64,000 nt of DNA from an uncultured Clostridia bacterium (GTDB lineage Bacteria; Bacillota; Clostridia; TANB77; CAG-508), in contig CAKPEG010000003.1 in NCBI GenBank assembly GCA_934149275.1, forward strand, positions 1-64,000, in the 5' to 3' direction. Under the pieces are notes generated by a model. The model ran no database searches. It saw only the letters and a program-made list of their open reading frames with translations, and was not told the DNA's origin. Shown here piece by piece: positions 7,421 through 17,600 of the stretch (positions are counted from its first letter, which is position 1; the number at the start of each line of letters is the position of its first letter). The position numbers were made by a program, and so were the translations under genes.

Positions 7421-9100
7421 ATGGAAGAAGAGAAAAAAGAAACTAAAGTTAAGCAACCAAAAAAAGCTGTAAAAATTATATCCATAATAGTTGCAATAAT
7501 AGCAGTAATTGCAATTATACTTGGAGTATTAGCTGCAACAGGAAAAATTAATCTTAATTTTAGTAAAAAAAGTAAAATGGTTTCAGGTATAGAGAAATTA
7601 GGTGAAGCATATACGAAACCATTAGAAAATCTAGGGGACAATACAGAAAAAAATAACTTGGATGTCAAAGCAATTAATAATCTAGGAAAAGATTCAGCAG
7701 TAGAAGTTTCATCAGAAATTTCAGCAAAAATAGATACTCTAGATATTGATGGATTAACATCATCAGAAAAATCAAGTCTAAAAACAATAATTGATTTAAT
7801 AAATAAGAGCAAAATTTCAACTAACATAAGATATGATGGAAAAAAATCAGCATACGTTAAAGTTGATGGAAGCCTAGATGATGTTAAAGTATCAGGAGAA
7901 GCATTATATGATGGTTCTCAAGCTGCATTAAGATCAGAAGAAATTAATTCAAAATGGATTACAATTTCTGAAGATGATTTAAAAGATTTAGCTGATGAAA
8001 ATGGATTAAATCTTGACGATTTAAAAAATACAATTTCAGAAACTATGAATCAATTTGGAGAAATATCAAAATCTATACAAATAGATGAAAAAGAACAAAA
8101 AGAAATTAATGAAAGATATTCTAAGATTTTAAAAGATTACGTAAATGAAAAAAGTAAAGAAATAAAGTCAGAGAAAGACAAAGTAGAAGTTGATGGAAAA
8201 GAGAAAAAATGTACAAAATTAACTTTGAAATTAAACGAAAAAGACATAAAGAAATTAGCTAAAAACTATTTAGATACATTTGCTAAAGATGATCAATTAA
8301 AAGAAATATTAACTGACTCTGTAAAATCATATTCAGAAGTAATGAAATCAGCAGGAGAAGATAGTACAGCAGAAGAAATAACAGATACAATCAATGAATT
8401 ATATAATAATATAGACAAACTAAAAGAAGAAATAGACGATGCAGATTTTCAAGCTGATATGAAATTAATTGTATATGGTTCTAATACAAATATATATAGA
8501 ACAGACATAATTGTTAATATTGAAGGTGCAGAAGTAAGCCTAGAAACAACATTTAACAAAGAAGATACAACTACAGTTATATCAGTTAATTACCAAGGAG
8601 TTTCAGCTGAAATTGCAACTATAACATTAAAAGAGGAAAAAAATGGTGTAAGTTTAAATATTGAAGCATCTAAATTTGTAAAAGAACAACTTGGACAAAA
8701 TGCATCAGATAAATTATCATTAGAAATTAAATATACAGAAGAAAAATCAAAAGCAAAAATGGAATTATCAGTAAATGCAGGATCATATGGAAATGGAACA
8801 ATAACATTATCAAGTGATGTTACAACAAATGAAGATAAAGAATATGCTGATACTACAGAAATTTCAATTGATGTTGACGCACCAGATTATGTAACTGCCA
8901 AAATGTCAATGACAATGAAAAATAATATAAAAATAGGCGGAGTTTCAATACCAAAAGTTTCATCAAAAGATTCAATTGATATAAAAGATGAAGAAGGACT
9001 ACAACAATACCAAGAAGAAGCACAATCAAAAGTAGAAAAATTATTAGATGACTTAAAATCAATTGAAGCATTAAAATCAATAATAGAAGATTCTTTTTAG
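7421..9100 (+). CDS. Large single-span membrane-anchored protein of unknown function
   Basis: I place the start at 7421, behind GGAGGGG, rather than at an upstream in-frame ATG (7358) that overlaps the preceding stop and lacks a ribosome site. The 559-residue product has a short Lys-rich cytoplasmic head, one membrane helix at about residues 15-40, and a large Lys/Glu/Ser-rich outside domain. The outer part looks like repeated beta-sheet modules (several IEVDG- or DVKVSGEALY-like strands) with coiled-coil stretches between. It contains no cysteine-based lipobox and no sorting signal. The family is not recognised. Confidence 0.8.
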   Translation: MEEEKKETKVKQPKKAVKIISIIVAIIAVIAIILGVLAATGKINLNFSKKSKMVSGIEKLGEAYTKPLENLGDNTEKNNLDVKAINNLGKDSAVEVSSEISAKIDTLDIDGLTSSEKSSLKTIIDLINKSKISTNIRYDGKKSAYVKVDGSLDDVKVSGEALYDGSQAALRSEEINSKWITISEDDLKDLADENGLNLDDLKNTISETMNQFGEISKSIQIDEKEQKEINERYSKILKDYVNEKSKEIKSEKDKVEVDGKEKKCTKLTLKLNEKDIKKLAKNYLDTFAKDDQLKEILTDSVKSYSEVMKSAGEDSTAEEITDTINELYNNIDKLKEEIDDADFQADMKLIVYGSNTNIYRTDIIVNIEGAEVSLETTFNKEDTTTVISVNYQGVSAEIATITLKEEKNGVSLNIEASKFVKEQLGQNASDKLSLEIKYTEEKSKAKMELSVNAGSYGNGTITLSSDVTTNEDKEYADTTEISIDVDAPDYVTAKMSMTMKNNIKIGGVSIPKVSSKDSIDIKDEEGLQQYQEEAQSKVEKLLDDLKSIEALKSIIEDSF

Positions 9101-9133
9101 AATAGTAAAATAAAAAAGGTAGCGTTAATGAAG

Positions 9134-9184
9134 TGAACCCCAAATGTTAGACAAAAAAGTTTAACATTTTGGGTTCATTTTTTA
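9134..9184 (+). terminator. Terminator-like hairpin with IS-end-like arms
   Basis: TGAACCCCAAATGTTA (9134-9149) pairs with TAACATTTTGGGTTCA (9162-9177) with one mismatch, followed by seven T. It serves as terminator for the preceding gene. The left arm TGAACCCCAAATGTTAGAC also resembles the terminal repeat of IS3-group insertion sequences, so this may be an IS-end remnant turned terminator. Confidence 0.75.
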
Positions 9185-9308
9185 TATAATAGGAAAATTT
9201 TCCGAAAATCCTATTGCATAAAAATAATAATGCATAGAAATTTGCTTTGCAAATTTTACGCACGAACCAAGATGCGGACTTGAAAATGTTATAAATAGTC
9301 CGCTTTTG
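9182..9308 (+). repeat. Intergenic repeat family, copy 1
   Basis: A 127-bp unit beginning TTATATAATAGGAAAATTTT and including ATAATGCATAGAAATTTGC, a GCAAATTT arm, GCACGAACCAAGATGCGG and a 3' ATAGTCCGCTTTTG end. It is directly followed by copy 2. The 5' part can form an AGGAAAATTTTCC..CCT hairpin. No reading frame is present. Confidence 0.75.
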
Positions 9309-9455
9309 TTATATAATAGGAAAGTTTTCCAAAATTCCTATCGTATAAAAATAATAATGCACAGAAATTTGCAAATTTTACGCACGAACAAAGATGCGGA
9401 TTTAAAAATGTTATAATCATTGCAAATGCTATTAATGGCCGTTTTTGTTCTTTTA
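9309..9455 (+). repeat. Intergenic repeat family, copy 2 (tandem with copy 1)
   Basis: Restarts exactly 127 bp after copy 1 with TTATATAATAGGAAAGTTTT and matches it through GCACGAACAAAGATGCGG. It then carries about 20 extra bases (TCATTGCAAATGCTATTAAT) before the shared GGCCGTTTTTGTTC-like end. The 430-bp gap 9101-9531 contains only the terminator and these two repeats. Confidence 0.75.
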
Positions 9456-9531
9456 TTAAACAAACTATAGCAAAAAAATATATAGTATGATATAATTTCA
9501 TCAAAATATTACGAAAGATGGTAGGTAAGAT

Positions 9532-10383
9532 ATGGGAGAAGAATTCGAGAAAATTTATGAATGGACAAATGAAAAAATTGCAAAGGAGAAAGAAAAATTA
9601 GAAGAGTACAAGAAAGATATAAGACAGTCAGAAGTTCTTATAGTTGGAATAATAATAGTAAGTTTAATAATTGCTTTTTTTGCTCCATCATCTAATGCAA
9701 AGTGCGTTTTTGTCACAGTAGCTGCAATGATGTTTTTATATTGTACATTTTATTCATTTAAACATGAAAGAAGAATAATAGAAAAACAAAATCAATTTAG
9801 TGAGATCGCTTTATCAGAGTTAGCAATACACATAAAAGATGGCTTTATATATGAAAAAGACGAAGAATTATCAGGAAGCTATTATAGAAAATCTGGATTT
9901 AATAGAATATATAAAGAACTAGAATCACAAGGCGTAATTTCAGGAACAAGAAATGGACACTCAATATCATTATCTAATATAGTTGTAAAATCAAATAGTA
10001 AAGAACTATTTAGAGGAATTTTTGTATATGGAACACTAAGCAAAGATGTAGATGAAATTGATGTAATGAGGGTTAATAGTAAAAACAATAAGAAAGAAAA
10101 ATATGAAATTCCAAATCAGGATTTATATATGTATGCAGAAAGAATAGATGAAGCAAGAAAAATTTTAAACGATGATGTCCTTAAATTTGTAGAGGATTTT
10201 GCAAAAGAAACAAAAGCAAAATTTGAATACATGATAAATAAAGAACTAGTATTCTTTAGATTTTTCGATAATGAAATTTTAACAAAACCAATTACGAATA
10301 ACAAAGAAACAAAAAAATATATGTATAAATACTATAGAATTATAGAATTTATTTCAGACTTTATTGAAAAAATAGATAACTAA
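9532..10383 (+). CDS. DUF3137-like membrane protein
   Basis: A 283-residue protein: a charged coiled-coil head (residues 1-35), two adjacent membrane helices (about 37-55 and 58-75) and a cytoplasmic domain. The domain has the order GFNRIYKE, GTRNGHSISLSNIVVK, FRGIFVYG, which resembles DUF3137 proteins; family assignment is by appearance only. The start has an ATG near a GGTAGGTAAGAT site. It heads a probable four-gene operon with an ABC exporter and a TIM-barrel protein. Confidence 0.75.
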   Translation: MGEEFEKIYEWTNEKIAKEKEKLEEYKKDIRQSEVLIVGIIIVSLIIAFFAPSSNAKCVFVTVAAMMFLYCTFYSFKHERRIIEKQNQFSEIALSELAIHIKDGFIYEKDEELSGSYYRKSGFNRIYKELESQGVISGTRNGHSISLSNIVVKSNSKELFRGIFVYGTLSKDVDEIDVMRVNSKNNKKEKYEIPNQDLYMYAERIDEARKILNDDVLKFVEDFAKETKAKFEYMINKELVFFRFFDNEILTKPITNNKETKKYMYKYYRIIEFISDFIEKIDN

Positions 10384-10405
10384 TGCTAATAAAAAGGGGA
10401 TAGTT

Positions 10406-11302
10406 ATGGGGTTAGAATTAAAAAATGTTAGTAAAACATTTATAGACAAAAAAGCAGTTAATAATATTTCATTCAAAATTGATAAACCAGGAGTATTTGC
10501 TCTACTTGGAACAAACGGTGCTGGAAAAACAACAACAATAAGAATGATGTTAGGCATAATAAAAAAAGATACAGGAACAATTACATGGAATGGAAAAGAA
10601 GTAGACAGAAACAATGTCAAATTTGGATATTTGCCAGAAGAAAGAGGGATTTATCCAAAAACAAAAATAGTTGATCAGCTAGAATATTTAGCAAAACTTA
10701 AAGGAATGTCAAAAGCGGAAGCAAATAAAAGTATAGATTATTGGTTAGACAAATTAAAAATGACAGAATATAAGTTTCAGACAGCAGAAAAATTATCAAA
10801 AGGAAATCAACAAAAAATACAATTTATAACCGCAGTTATGCATAATCCAGAACTAGTTGTTCTAGATGAACCATTTAGTGGTTTGGATCCAGTAAATACA
10901 GAACTACTAAAAAATATAATATTAGAACTAGTAGGCGAAGGTAAATACATTGTAATGTCAAGTCATCAAATGAATTCAGTAGAAGAATTTTGCCAAGACG
11001 TAGTAATATTAAATAGAGGAAAAACAGTATTAAAAGGCAACTTGAATGAAATAAAAGATTCCTATAAAGTTAACAAGATAGAAATAGATACGAAAGCAGA
11101 CATTAATCAATTAATTTACGATAAAGGATTAGAAATAAAAGAACAAACAGAAAGGAAATACATAGTAGCAATAAAGAATGAAGAACAAGCTAATGAGTTA
11201 CTAAAAGAAATAGTAAATAGAAAAATAGCCATTAATAAATTTGAACTTATAAAGCCTACGCTTCATGAAATTTTCATAGAAAAGGTAGGTGAACAAAAAT
11301 GA
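10406..11302 (+). CDS. ABC-2 type exporter, ATP-binding protein (NatA-like)
   Basis: A 298-residue ATPase with Walker A GTNGAGKTT (residues 35-43), a Q-loop region (GYLPEERG), the signature LSKGNQQK (about 130) and Walker B VVLDEPFSGLD (about 152), followed by the switch His (SSHQM) and a C-terminal DUF4162-like extension. It powers the permease encoded by the next gene, which it overlaps by 4 bp. NatA-type pairs export sodium, drugs or peptides; the substrate here is unknown. Confidence 0.92.
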   Translation: MGLELKNVSKTFIDKKAVNNISFKIDKPGVFALLGTNGAGKTTTIRMMLGIIKKDTGTITWNGKEVDRNNVKFGYLPEERGIYPKTKIVDQLEYLAKLKGMSKAEANKSIDYWLDKLKMTEYKFQTAEKLSKGNQQKIQFITAVMHNPELVVLDEPFSGLDPVNTELLKNIILELVGEGKYIVMSSHQMNSVEEFCQDVVILNRGKTVLKGNLNEIKDSYKVNKIEIDTKADINQLIYDKGLEIKEQTERKYIVAIKNEEQANELLKEIVNRKIAINKFELIKPTLHEIFIEKVGEQK

Positions 11303-12531
11303 AAGACATAGTAACAGTTGCAGAATTTACTATGAAGGAAGCAATTAAAAGAAAATCATTTATAATATCAATGATAATAATAATTGGAATAATAGTAATT
11401 GGATTTAATGTACCCAATATAATAAATCATTTTTCAAATCAAAATGATAATAAAGAAAAAATATTAATAATGGACAATGATAACATATTTGGAGAATCAT
11501 TAATAAAAATAGATAATGAAGATTCAGATTATGAATATACAATTATAAAAGAAAACTTATCAGATGATGAGATAAAAGAGAAACTTAAAAATGAAGAATT
11601 TGATTCATGTTTAAAATTCAGCAAAGAAAATGGAAAAATAAAAATAGATTATATAGTTGAAAGTTTAATGATGGGACAATCAGTTCCAGAAGATTTAATC
11701 AAAAATTTCTCAACACAATATACAGCAATACAAATTCAAAAAGCAGGTTTAACACAAGAGCAATTACAACAAATGTTTACACAATTTGATGTGAATGTGA
11801 TTCAAACTGATGAAAATGCTGCTTCAGGAAATACTTTTATAGCAATGATGCTTAGTATAGTATTATTCTATGCAATTTATTTTTGCGCATATCAAGTATC
11901 AACATCAATAACAACAGAAAAAACATCTAAAATAATAGAAACATTAGTAACATCAACATCTCCAAAACAAATAGTATTAGGAAAAACTATTGGAATAGGA
12001 TTAGTTGGGTTGTTTCAGATAATAGTAATAGCAGGAGTAGCATTCTTTTCAGCTAAATCATTTTTACCATCAGATATATTAGAAAGTGTGTTTGATATGT
12101 CAGCAATAACACAAACATTTGCTGTTTCAATTATAGTATACTTCCTTTTAGGATATTCAATGTATGCATTGTTGTATGCACTAACTGGCTCAATGGTAAG
12201 TAAGCCAGAGGATATACAATCAGCTAATACACCTGTAGCAATATTAGCAGTAATTGGATTTTATTTAGCATATTTTTCAATGATGAATCCAGCAAGCAAT
12301 ATTAACCTATTTGCTTCTATATTCCCAATTTCAGCACCTTTCTGTATGCCACTTAGAATATTAGTAGGAAGTGCTAAATTACCTGAAATAATAACTTCAA
12401 TTATAATATTATGTGTAAGTATTTTAATAATAGCCAAGGTATCAATAAAAATTTATTCAGACGCAATATTAAATTATGGAACTAAAATGAGTTTAAAAAA
12501 TATTTTCAAAATATATAAATCAAAAAATTAA
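11299..12531 (+). CDS. ABC-2 type exporter permease (NatB-like)
   Basis: A 410-residue membrane protein with the ABC-2 permease layout: one N-terminal membrane helix (about 22-42), a large external loop to about residue 175, then five or six helices. A conserved cytoplasmic TEKTSKIIETLVTSTSPKQI segment sits between the second and third helices, the hallmark of NatB/CcmB-like exporters. The ATG overlaps the stop of the ATPase (ATGA), implying translational coupling. Confidence 0.9.
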   Translation: MKDIVTVAEFTMKEAIKRKSFIISMIIIIGIIVIGFNVPNIINHFSNQNDNKEKILIMDNDNIFGESLIKIDNEDSDYEYTIIKENLSDDEIKEKLKNEEFDSCLKFSKENGKIKIDYIVESLMMGQSVPEDLIKNFSTQYTAIQIQKAGLTQEQLQQMFTQFDVNVIQTDENAASGNTFIAMMLSIVLFYAIYFCAYQVSTSITTEKTSKIIETLVTSTSPKQIVLGKTIGIGLVGLFQIIVIAGVAFFSAKSFLPSDILESVFDMSAITQTFAVSIIVYFLLGYSMYALLYALTGSMVSKPEDIQSANTPVAILAVIGFYLAYFSMMNPASNINLFASIFPISAPFCMPLRILVGSAKLPEIITSIIILCVSILIIAKVSIKIYSDAILNYGTKMSLKNIFKIYKSKN

Positions 12532-12553
12532 TATGAGAAAGAAGGCGCAATAA

Positions 12554-13387
12554 ATGAAGATATATCCAAAGATTAGTCCAGGAGTTGTTGGAGAAAAAAT
12601 GGATAAAATAGTAAAAAATAGTGAAGGAATTGAAATTCAATTTTTTGATGAAAATGGAATTACATCAGAATTTAATTTTGAAGATGAAATAAGAAAAAGA
12701 AAAAAGGAATACCCTAATTTAAAAGAAATTATAGTACATCCACCATTATCAAATTACAATCTAGAAATGATTGTTATGAAAGATAAAACAATAGTAGAAA
12801 AACAATTAAAGAAAATGGTTGAACTATCAAAAGAACTAAATATGAAAACTACATTCTTATATCATACATATTGGACAAAAGAACAATATATCTCAACACA
12901 TTTAGCAGATGAATTAGCCAAACTTTTAAAGATAATTGAAAATACACAAGTAACAATGCTTATAGAAAATATTTATATGATACTGGATGAGAAAAATAAA
13001 TGTTCAGCATTAGAAATTGTTAAATATATGGATCATCCAAATTTAAGAACATGTATAGATACAACACATGTTAATTGCAAAGCAAGAATCTACAAAAAAG
13101 ATCTTATTGAAATGGTCGATGAAGAGTTAAAAGCAGAAGATTGCGAGAAATATGTGAAACAAGTACATTTTGCATCAGCAATAAAAAATGATGGATACAT
13201 AGACAAAAAAACACATGGTAGAAAACACGAAAGCAAGGAAGACTTAAGAAAAGAATATGATTGGCTATGTAAACATGGAATGAAAGATAAAAATTACATA
13301 ACAGAAGTAAGCGAAGAAAATTATGATTTAAGATTAAATCAAATTGAAGAAATAAAAATGCTAGAAGAATATGCATTACAAAAATAA
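12554..13387 (+). CDS. TIM-barrel sugar isomerase/AP endonuclease-like protein
   Basis: A 277-residue protein with the pattern of the xylose isomerase-like TIM-barrel superfamily: strands ending EIIVHPP, TTFLYHTYW, MLIENIYM, LRTCIDTTHVN, VKQVHFASA and NYITEVSEE, with His, Glu and Asp residues at strand ends suited to binding a divalent metal. It could be a sugar-phosphate isomerase/epimerase or a divergent AP endonuclease; I cannot tell which. It starts behind GAAGGCG, 22 bp after the permease, and ends the operon. Confidence 0.7.
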   Translation: MKIYPKISPGVVGEKMDKIVKNSEGIEIQFFDENGITSEFNFEDEIRKRKKEYPNLKEIIVHPPLSNYNLEMIVMKDKTIVEKQLKKMVELSKELNMKTTFLYHTYWTKEQYISTHLADELAKLLKIIENTQVTMLIENIYMILDEKNKCSALEIVKYMDHPNLRTCIDTTHVNCKARIYKKDLIEMVDEELKAEDCEKYVKQVHFASAIKNDGYIDKKTHGRKHESKEDLRKEYDWLCKHGMKDKNYITEVSEENYDLRLNQIEEIKMLEEYALQK

Positions 13388-13393
13388 TTTTTT

Positions 13394-13513
13394 AGAACAA
13401 AAGCGGACTATTTATAGCTTTTGCACTGGTTATAATATTTTAAATTCGCGTCTTTGTTCGTACACAGAAATTTGCTTTGCAAATTTCTGTGCATTGTTTT
13501 TTTTATAATAGGA
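13394..13513 (-). repeat. Intergenic repeat family, copy 3 (inverted)
   Basis: Read on the minus strand it gives CAATGCACAGAAATTTGC, GTACGAACAAAGACGCG, then CAGTGCAAAAGCTATAAATA and GTCCGCTTTTGTTC, matching copies 1 and 2 in order. Its central AGAAATTTGC..GCAAATTTCT forms a perfect hairpin. It fills the gap between the TIM-barrel gene and ylbJ. Confidence 0.7.
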
Positions 13514-13525
13514 AGTTCAATTATA

Positions 13526-13557
13526 TGAAAAAGGAGCGATTGAATATGCAATCGTTC
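13526..13557 (-). terminator. Terminator of ylbJ
   Basis: On the minus strand GAACGATTG pairs with CAATCGCTC (13557-13549 with 13542-13534) and is followed by CTTTTTC. It begins directly at the ylbJ stop codon. Confidence 0.75.
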
Positions 13558-13558
13558 T

Positions 13559-14530
13559 TTATAATGAAAATTGGAATATAGGAAAAAATTTTAATAAGCA
13601 AATCATAATAAGTGCAGACACAAATCCATTAAAAATTTTTCCAATAATATAAGGTTTTATAGATAAATCTGTTTTTGATATAACACTCCAAACCTGCAAC
13701 AAAACAGACACTCCACCAATTCCAAGTAAAAAAGCTGTAGCAATTAAGTTATAGAAAAGAGTGGCACTCTTAATCGAAGAAATAAGTTGAACACCAGTTG
13801 TGATTTCAAGAATTCCAAACAAAAGATTTTCAATCCAAACATTATTAAATACCGTTAAAATTTTAGATGCATCAATCATTGAAACAATCAAAGAAAAAAT
13901 TATAACGAATCCACAAACAATGCTTAATGTGTAAAAAGCTTTTTTAATACACTTACTAATAATTTCTCCAAGTGAAGAAAAATTTAATGATTGACTGTTA
14001 ACAGATTCTTCTCTATAAGAGTTTTTATAAAAATGTCCAAAAATAAATCCAGTTGTTACAGATGATAAAAAATGCACAAAATATAAAATAAATCCAATCG
14101 AAGAATTTAAATAAATACCACATCCAACACATCCTATAATAAACAAGGGACCAGCGTTATTTGTAAAAACTAAAAGACGTTCGCCTTCAATTTTAGAAAT
14201 TCTATTTTCTTCACGCAAATTGGCTACAATTCTAGCACCAACAGGATATCCACTTATAATTCCCATAATAAAAGGATAAATTCCAATTGCAGACACATTG
14301 AACACAGTAGGCATTATACGTTTAAATTTAGAAGAAATCCATGGAACAAGAGACGTGTAAGAAAGTAATTCAGTCACAATTAGAAAAGGAAACAAACTCG
14401 GAAAAACTGAATTTAAAAATAAATCCAAAGAATTTCTAACAGCCACAATATTCGAAGAAGAAAAGAAAATTAATCCAACTCCAAAAAGTATAATAATAAA
14501 AGTTAAAAAGTAGTTACTAATTTTTTTCAT
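13559..14530 (-). CDS. ylbJ: Sporulation integral membrane protein YlbJ-like (nucleoside recognition domain)
   Basis: A 323-residue polytopic membrane protein. The motifs SVFPSLFPFLIVTELL, SGYPVGARIVANL and LLVFTNNAGPLFIIGCVGCG are those of YlbJ/SpoVV-type proteins, which carry dipicolinic acid across spore membranes in Bacillus. About eight to nine hydrophobic helices are visible. It is a single gene with its own terminator, oriented against mfd. Its presence hints at a sporulating ancestry, but one gene is not proof that this organism sporulates. Confidence 0.85.
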   Translation of the reverse strand: MKKISNYFLTFIIILFGVGLIFFSSSNIVAVRNSLDLFLNSVFPSLFPFLIVTELLSYTSLVPWISSKFKRIMPTVFNVSAIGIYPFIMGIISGYPVGARIVANLREENRISKIEGERLLVFTNNAGPLFIIGCVGCGIYLNSSIGFILYFVHFLSSVTTGFIFGHFYKNSYREESVNSQSLNFSSLGEIISKCIKKAFYTLSIVCGFVIIFSLIVSMIDASKILTVFNNVWIENLLFGILEITTGVQLISSIKSATLFYNLIATAFLLGIGGVSVLLQVWSVISKTDLSIKPYIIGKIFNGFVSALIMICLLKFFPIFQFSL

Positions 14531-14579
14531 AGTAAAAAATATTCATACAAAAAACAAATATGCTAGTAAATCCAAAATG

Positions 14580-14608
14580 TTGAAAAAATGCAACCCCTGT
14601 GATATAAT
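14580..14608 (+). promoter_or_regulatory. Predicted promoter of mfd
   Basis: TTGAAA (14580-14585), 17-bp spacer, TATAAT (14603-14608) with an extended TGA before it. It gives a leader of about 50 bases ahead of the mfd start. Confidence 0.7.
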
Positions 14609-14665
14609 AATAAACTGAGTTTAATATAATTAATATGAAAATAATAGATATATAAAGGAGTACAT

Positions 14666-17600
14666 ATGAATTCACTTGTTAAGGTTGTACCAAACGTAAA
14701 AAAGTACAAAACCTACTTAGAGGATGTAAAAAATAAAATAAATCCGATGATGATTTCAGGATTAACAGATAGCGGAAAAGTACATTTAGCATATTCTACA
14801 TGTTTTTATGCAGAAAGACCAATATGCATTGTTACATATAATGAATTGCAAGCTAAAAAAATAATAAAAGATCTTGCATATTTTGAAGATAGTGTAGAAT
14901 ATTTTCCTAAAAAAGAAATTTTGGCATATGACTATTTAACAGAAAGCAAAGATTCTCTTTTTGAAAGAATAGAAGTATTAAATAATATAATAAATAAGAA
15001 GGCTAAAGTAATAGTAACAACTATAGAAGCGGTTATGCAACCGATGATAGCCAAAGAAACATTGTATAAAAATTTATTAAATCTAAAAGTTGGTCAAGAA
15101 TTAAACTTGGACAAATTAAAAGAAACGTTAATAAATTTAGGATATGAAAGATATGATGTAATAGAAGGAAAAGGACAATTTAGCATAAGAGGTGGAATCG
15201 TAGATATAGCAGTCAATTCAAAAAGCGGTGTACGTATAGAATTATGGGGAGATGAAATAGACTCTATAAGAAAGTTTAATATTCTTACACAACGTTCAAC
15301 TGATATGCTTGAAGAAACATCAATATATCCAGCTTTTGAATATGTATTAGAAAATTCAATAGAAAAAGTTTGCAAAAAAATAGAAGAGAGCAAATATGCA
15401 GGAGTTTTAAATGACATTGCTGAAGAAGACATTGAACAAATAAAAAGTGGAGATTATATCAGCAAAATAGACAAGTATTTTACGTTCTTTTATAATAAAC
15501 AAGAAAGTATATTAGATTACCTAGATAAAGATTGTATTGTCTTTTTAGACGAAATTTCTAAGATAAAAGCAAGATCAGAAAATATAATAAAAGACAATGA
15601 AACAATATTAAAAGGATTAGTTGAAAAAAGAAAAATTCCAATCCAGATTTTAGAACAAACAATGGATTACATTAAAATAATAGATAAGACCAAAGAAAAA
15701 CAAACAATATATTTAGAAAATAAGGAAATTGGATTTACAGACGTCCAAAGTATGCATGCAAAAAGAAACGGATATAGCTTTAGCTATAGGGAGGTCAACT
15801 TTTTTCGTAGTTCAATGGATTTATTGTTTGAGGAATTACAAAAAGCAAATAAAAAATCAAAACAAACAGTAGTCCTATGTGGTAATTATGATAATGCTAA
15901 AAAGCTATCAAAATTACTAGAAGAGAAAAATATAAAATATACATTAGACGAAAATTTAACAACAGAAATAGTTCCAGGGGTAACATTTCTTACATCTGGG
16001 ACTATTTCCACAGGCTTTGAAAGCTATGATTTAAACTTACTTGTTATTTCAGCTTCAGAATTATTTGTAAGTAGAGAAAAGAAAAGAACACGTCTATCAC
16101 AAAGCTTTAAAGAAGGCGAAACAGTAATATTTTCAGACTTGAAAATAGGAGATTATGTGGTACATAAAACGCATGGTATAGGAGAGTACATAGGTGTTAA
16201 TACTATAAAAGCAGATGGGGTAACAAAAGATTATATAAAAGTAAAATATAAAGATAATGATATTTTATATGTGCCAATAAGTTCATTAGATAACATTAGA
16301 AAATATATAGGTGCAGAAAAAGGTGCACCAAAAATAAATAGACTTGGAAGCAAAGACTGGGAGAAGACAAAAGCAAGGGTAAAAAATAATTTAAGAGAAG
16401 TAGCAAGAGAATTAATAGAACTATATGCAAAAAGGCAACATTCGAAAGGATATAGTTTTTCAAAAGATACCATATGGCAAAAAGAATTTGAAGATAGTTT
16501 TCCATATGTAGAAACAGAAGATCAGTTAAGATGTATTGAAGAAGTAAAAAAGGATATGGAATCAGAAAAACCAATGGATAGACTACTTTGTGGAGATGTA
16601 GGATATGGTAAAACAGAGGTTGCTATAAGAGCAGCATTTAAGGCTTGCATGGATCAAAAACAAGTAGCATACTTAGTTCCAACAACAGTTTTGGCTCAGC
16701 AACAATATGAAAGCTTTAAAGAAAGAATGGAAAAATTTCCAATAAGAGTAGATGTTTTAAACAGATTTAGAACACCAAAAGAACAAAAACAAATTCTAGA
16801 AAAACTTGAAAAAGGCGAATTAGATGTTGTAATAGGAACACATAGAATTTTAAGTAAAGACGTAAAATTTAAAAATTTAGGATTTTTAATAATAGATGAA
16901 GAGCATAGATTTGGTGTAAAAGATAAAGAAAAAATAAAAGAAATAAAAACAAATGTTGATGTTTTAACAATGACTGCTACACCAATTCCAAGAACATTAC
17001 ATATGTCAATTTTAGGAATAAGAGATATGTCAGTAATATATGAACCACCACAAAACAGAAAACCAGTACAGACATATGTTTTAGAGTATGACGATGAAAT
17101 TGTAAGAGAAGCAATAACAAAAGAATTAGAGCATGATGGCCAAGTATTTTACTTATTTAACAATGTAGAAGGAATAGAAGCAAAGGCAAATAAGATTCAA
17201 GCATTAGTACCAGAAGCTAAAATAGGAGTGGCACATGGACAAATGTCTGGTAGAGAACTAGAAGAAATAATGCAAGATTTTATTGATAAAAAAATAAATG
17301 TACTTGTATGTACAACAATCCTAGAATCAGGAATTGACATTCCTAATGCAAACTCTATAATAGTTGAAAATGCTGACAGACTAGGCCTAGCACAACTATA
17401 TCAAATAAGAGGAAGAGTTGGAAGAAGTGAAAAACAAGGTTATGCATATATTATGTATAAAAAAGACAAACTATTATCAGAAGTGGCAGATAAAAGATTA
17501 AAAGCCATAAAAGAATTTACAGAATTCGGTTCAGGATTTAAAATAGCAATGAGAGATCTAGAGATAAGAGGAGCAGGAAGTATATTAGGAGAAATGCAAC

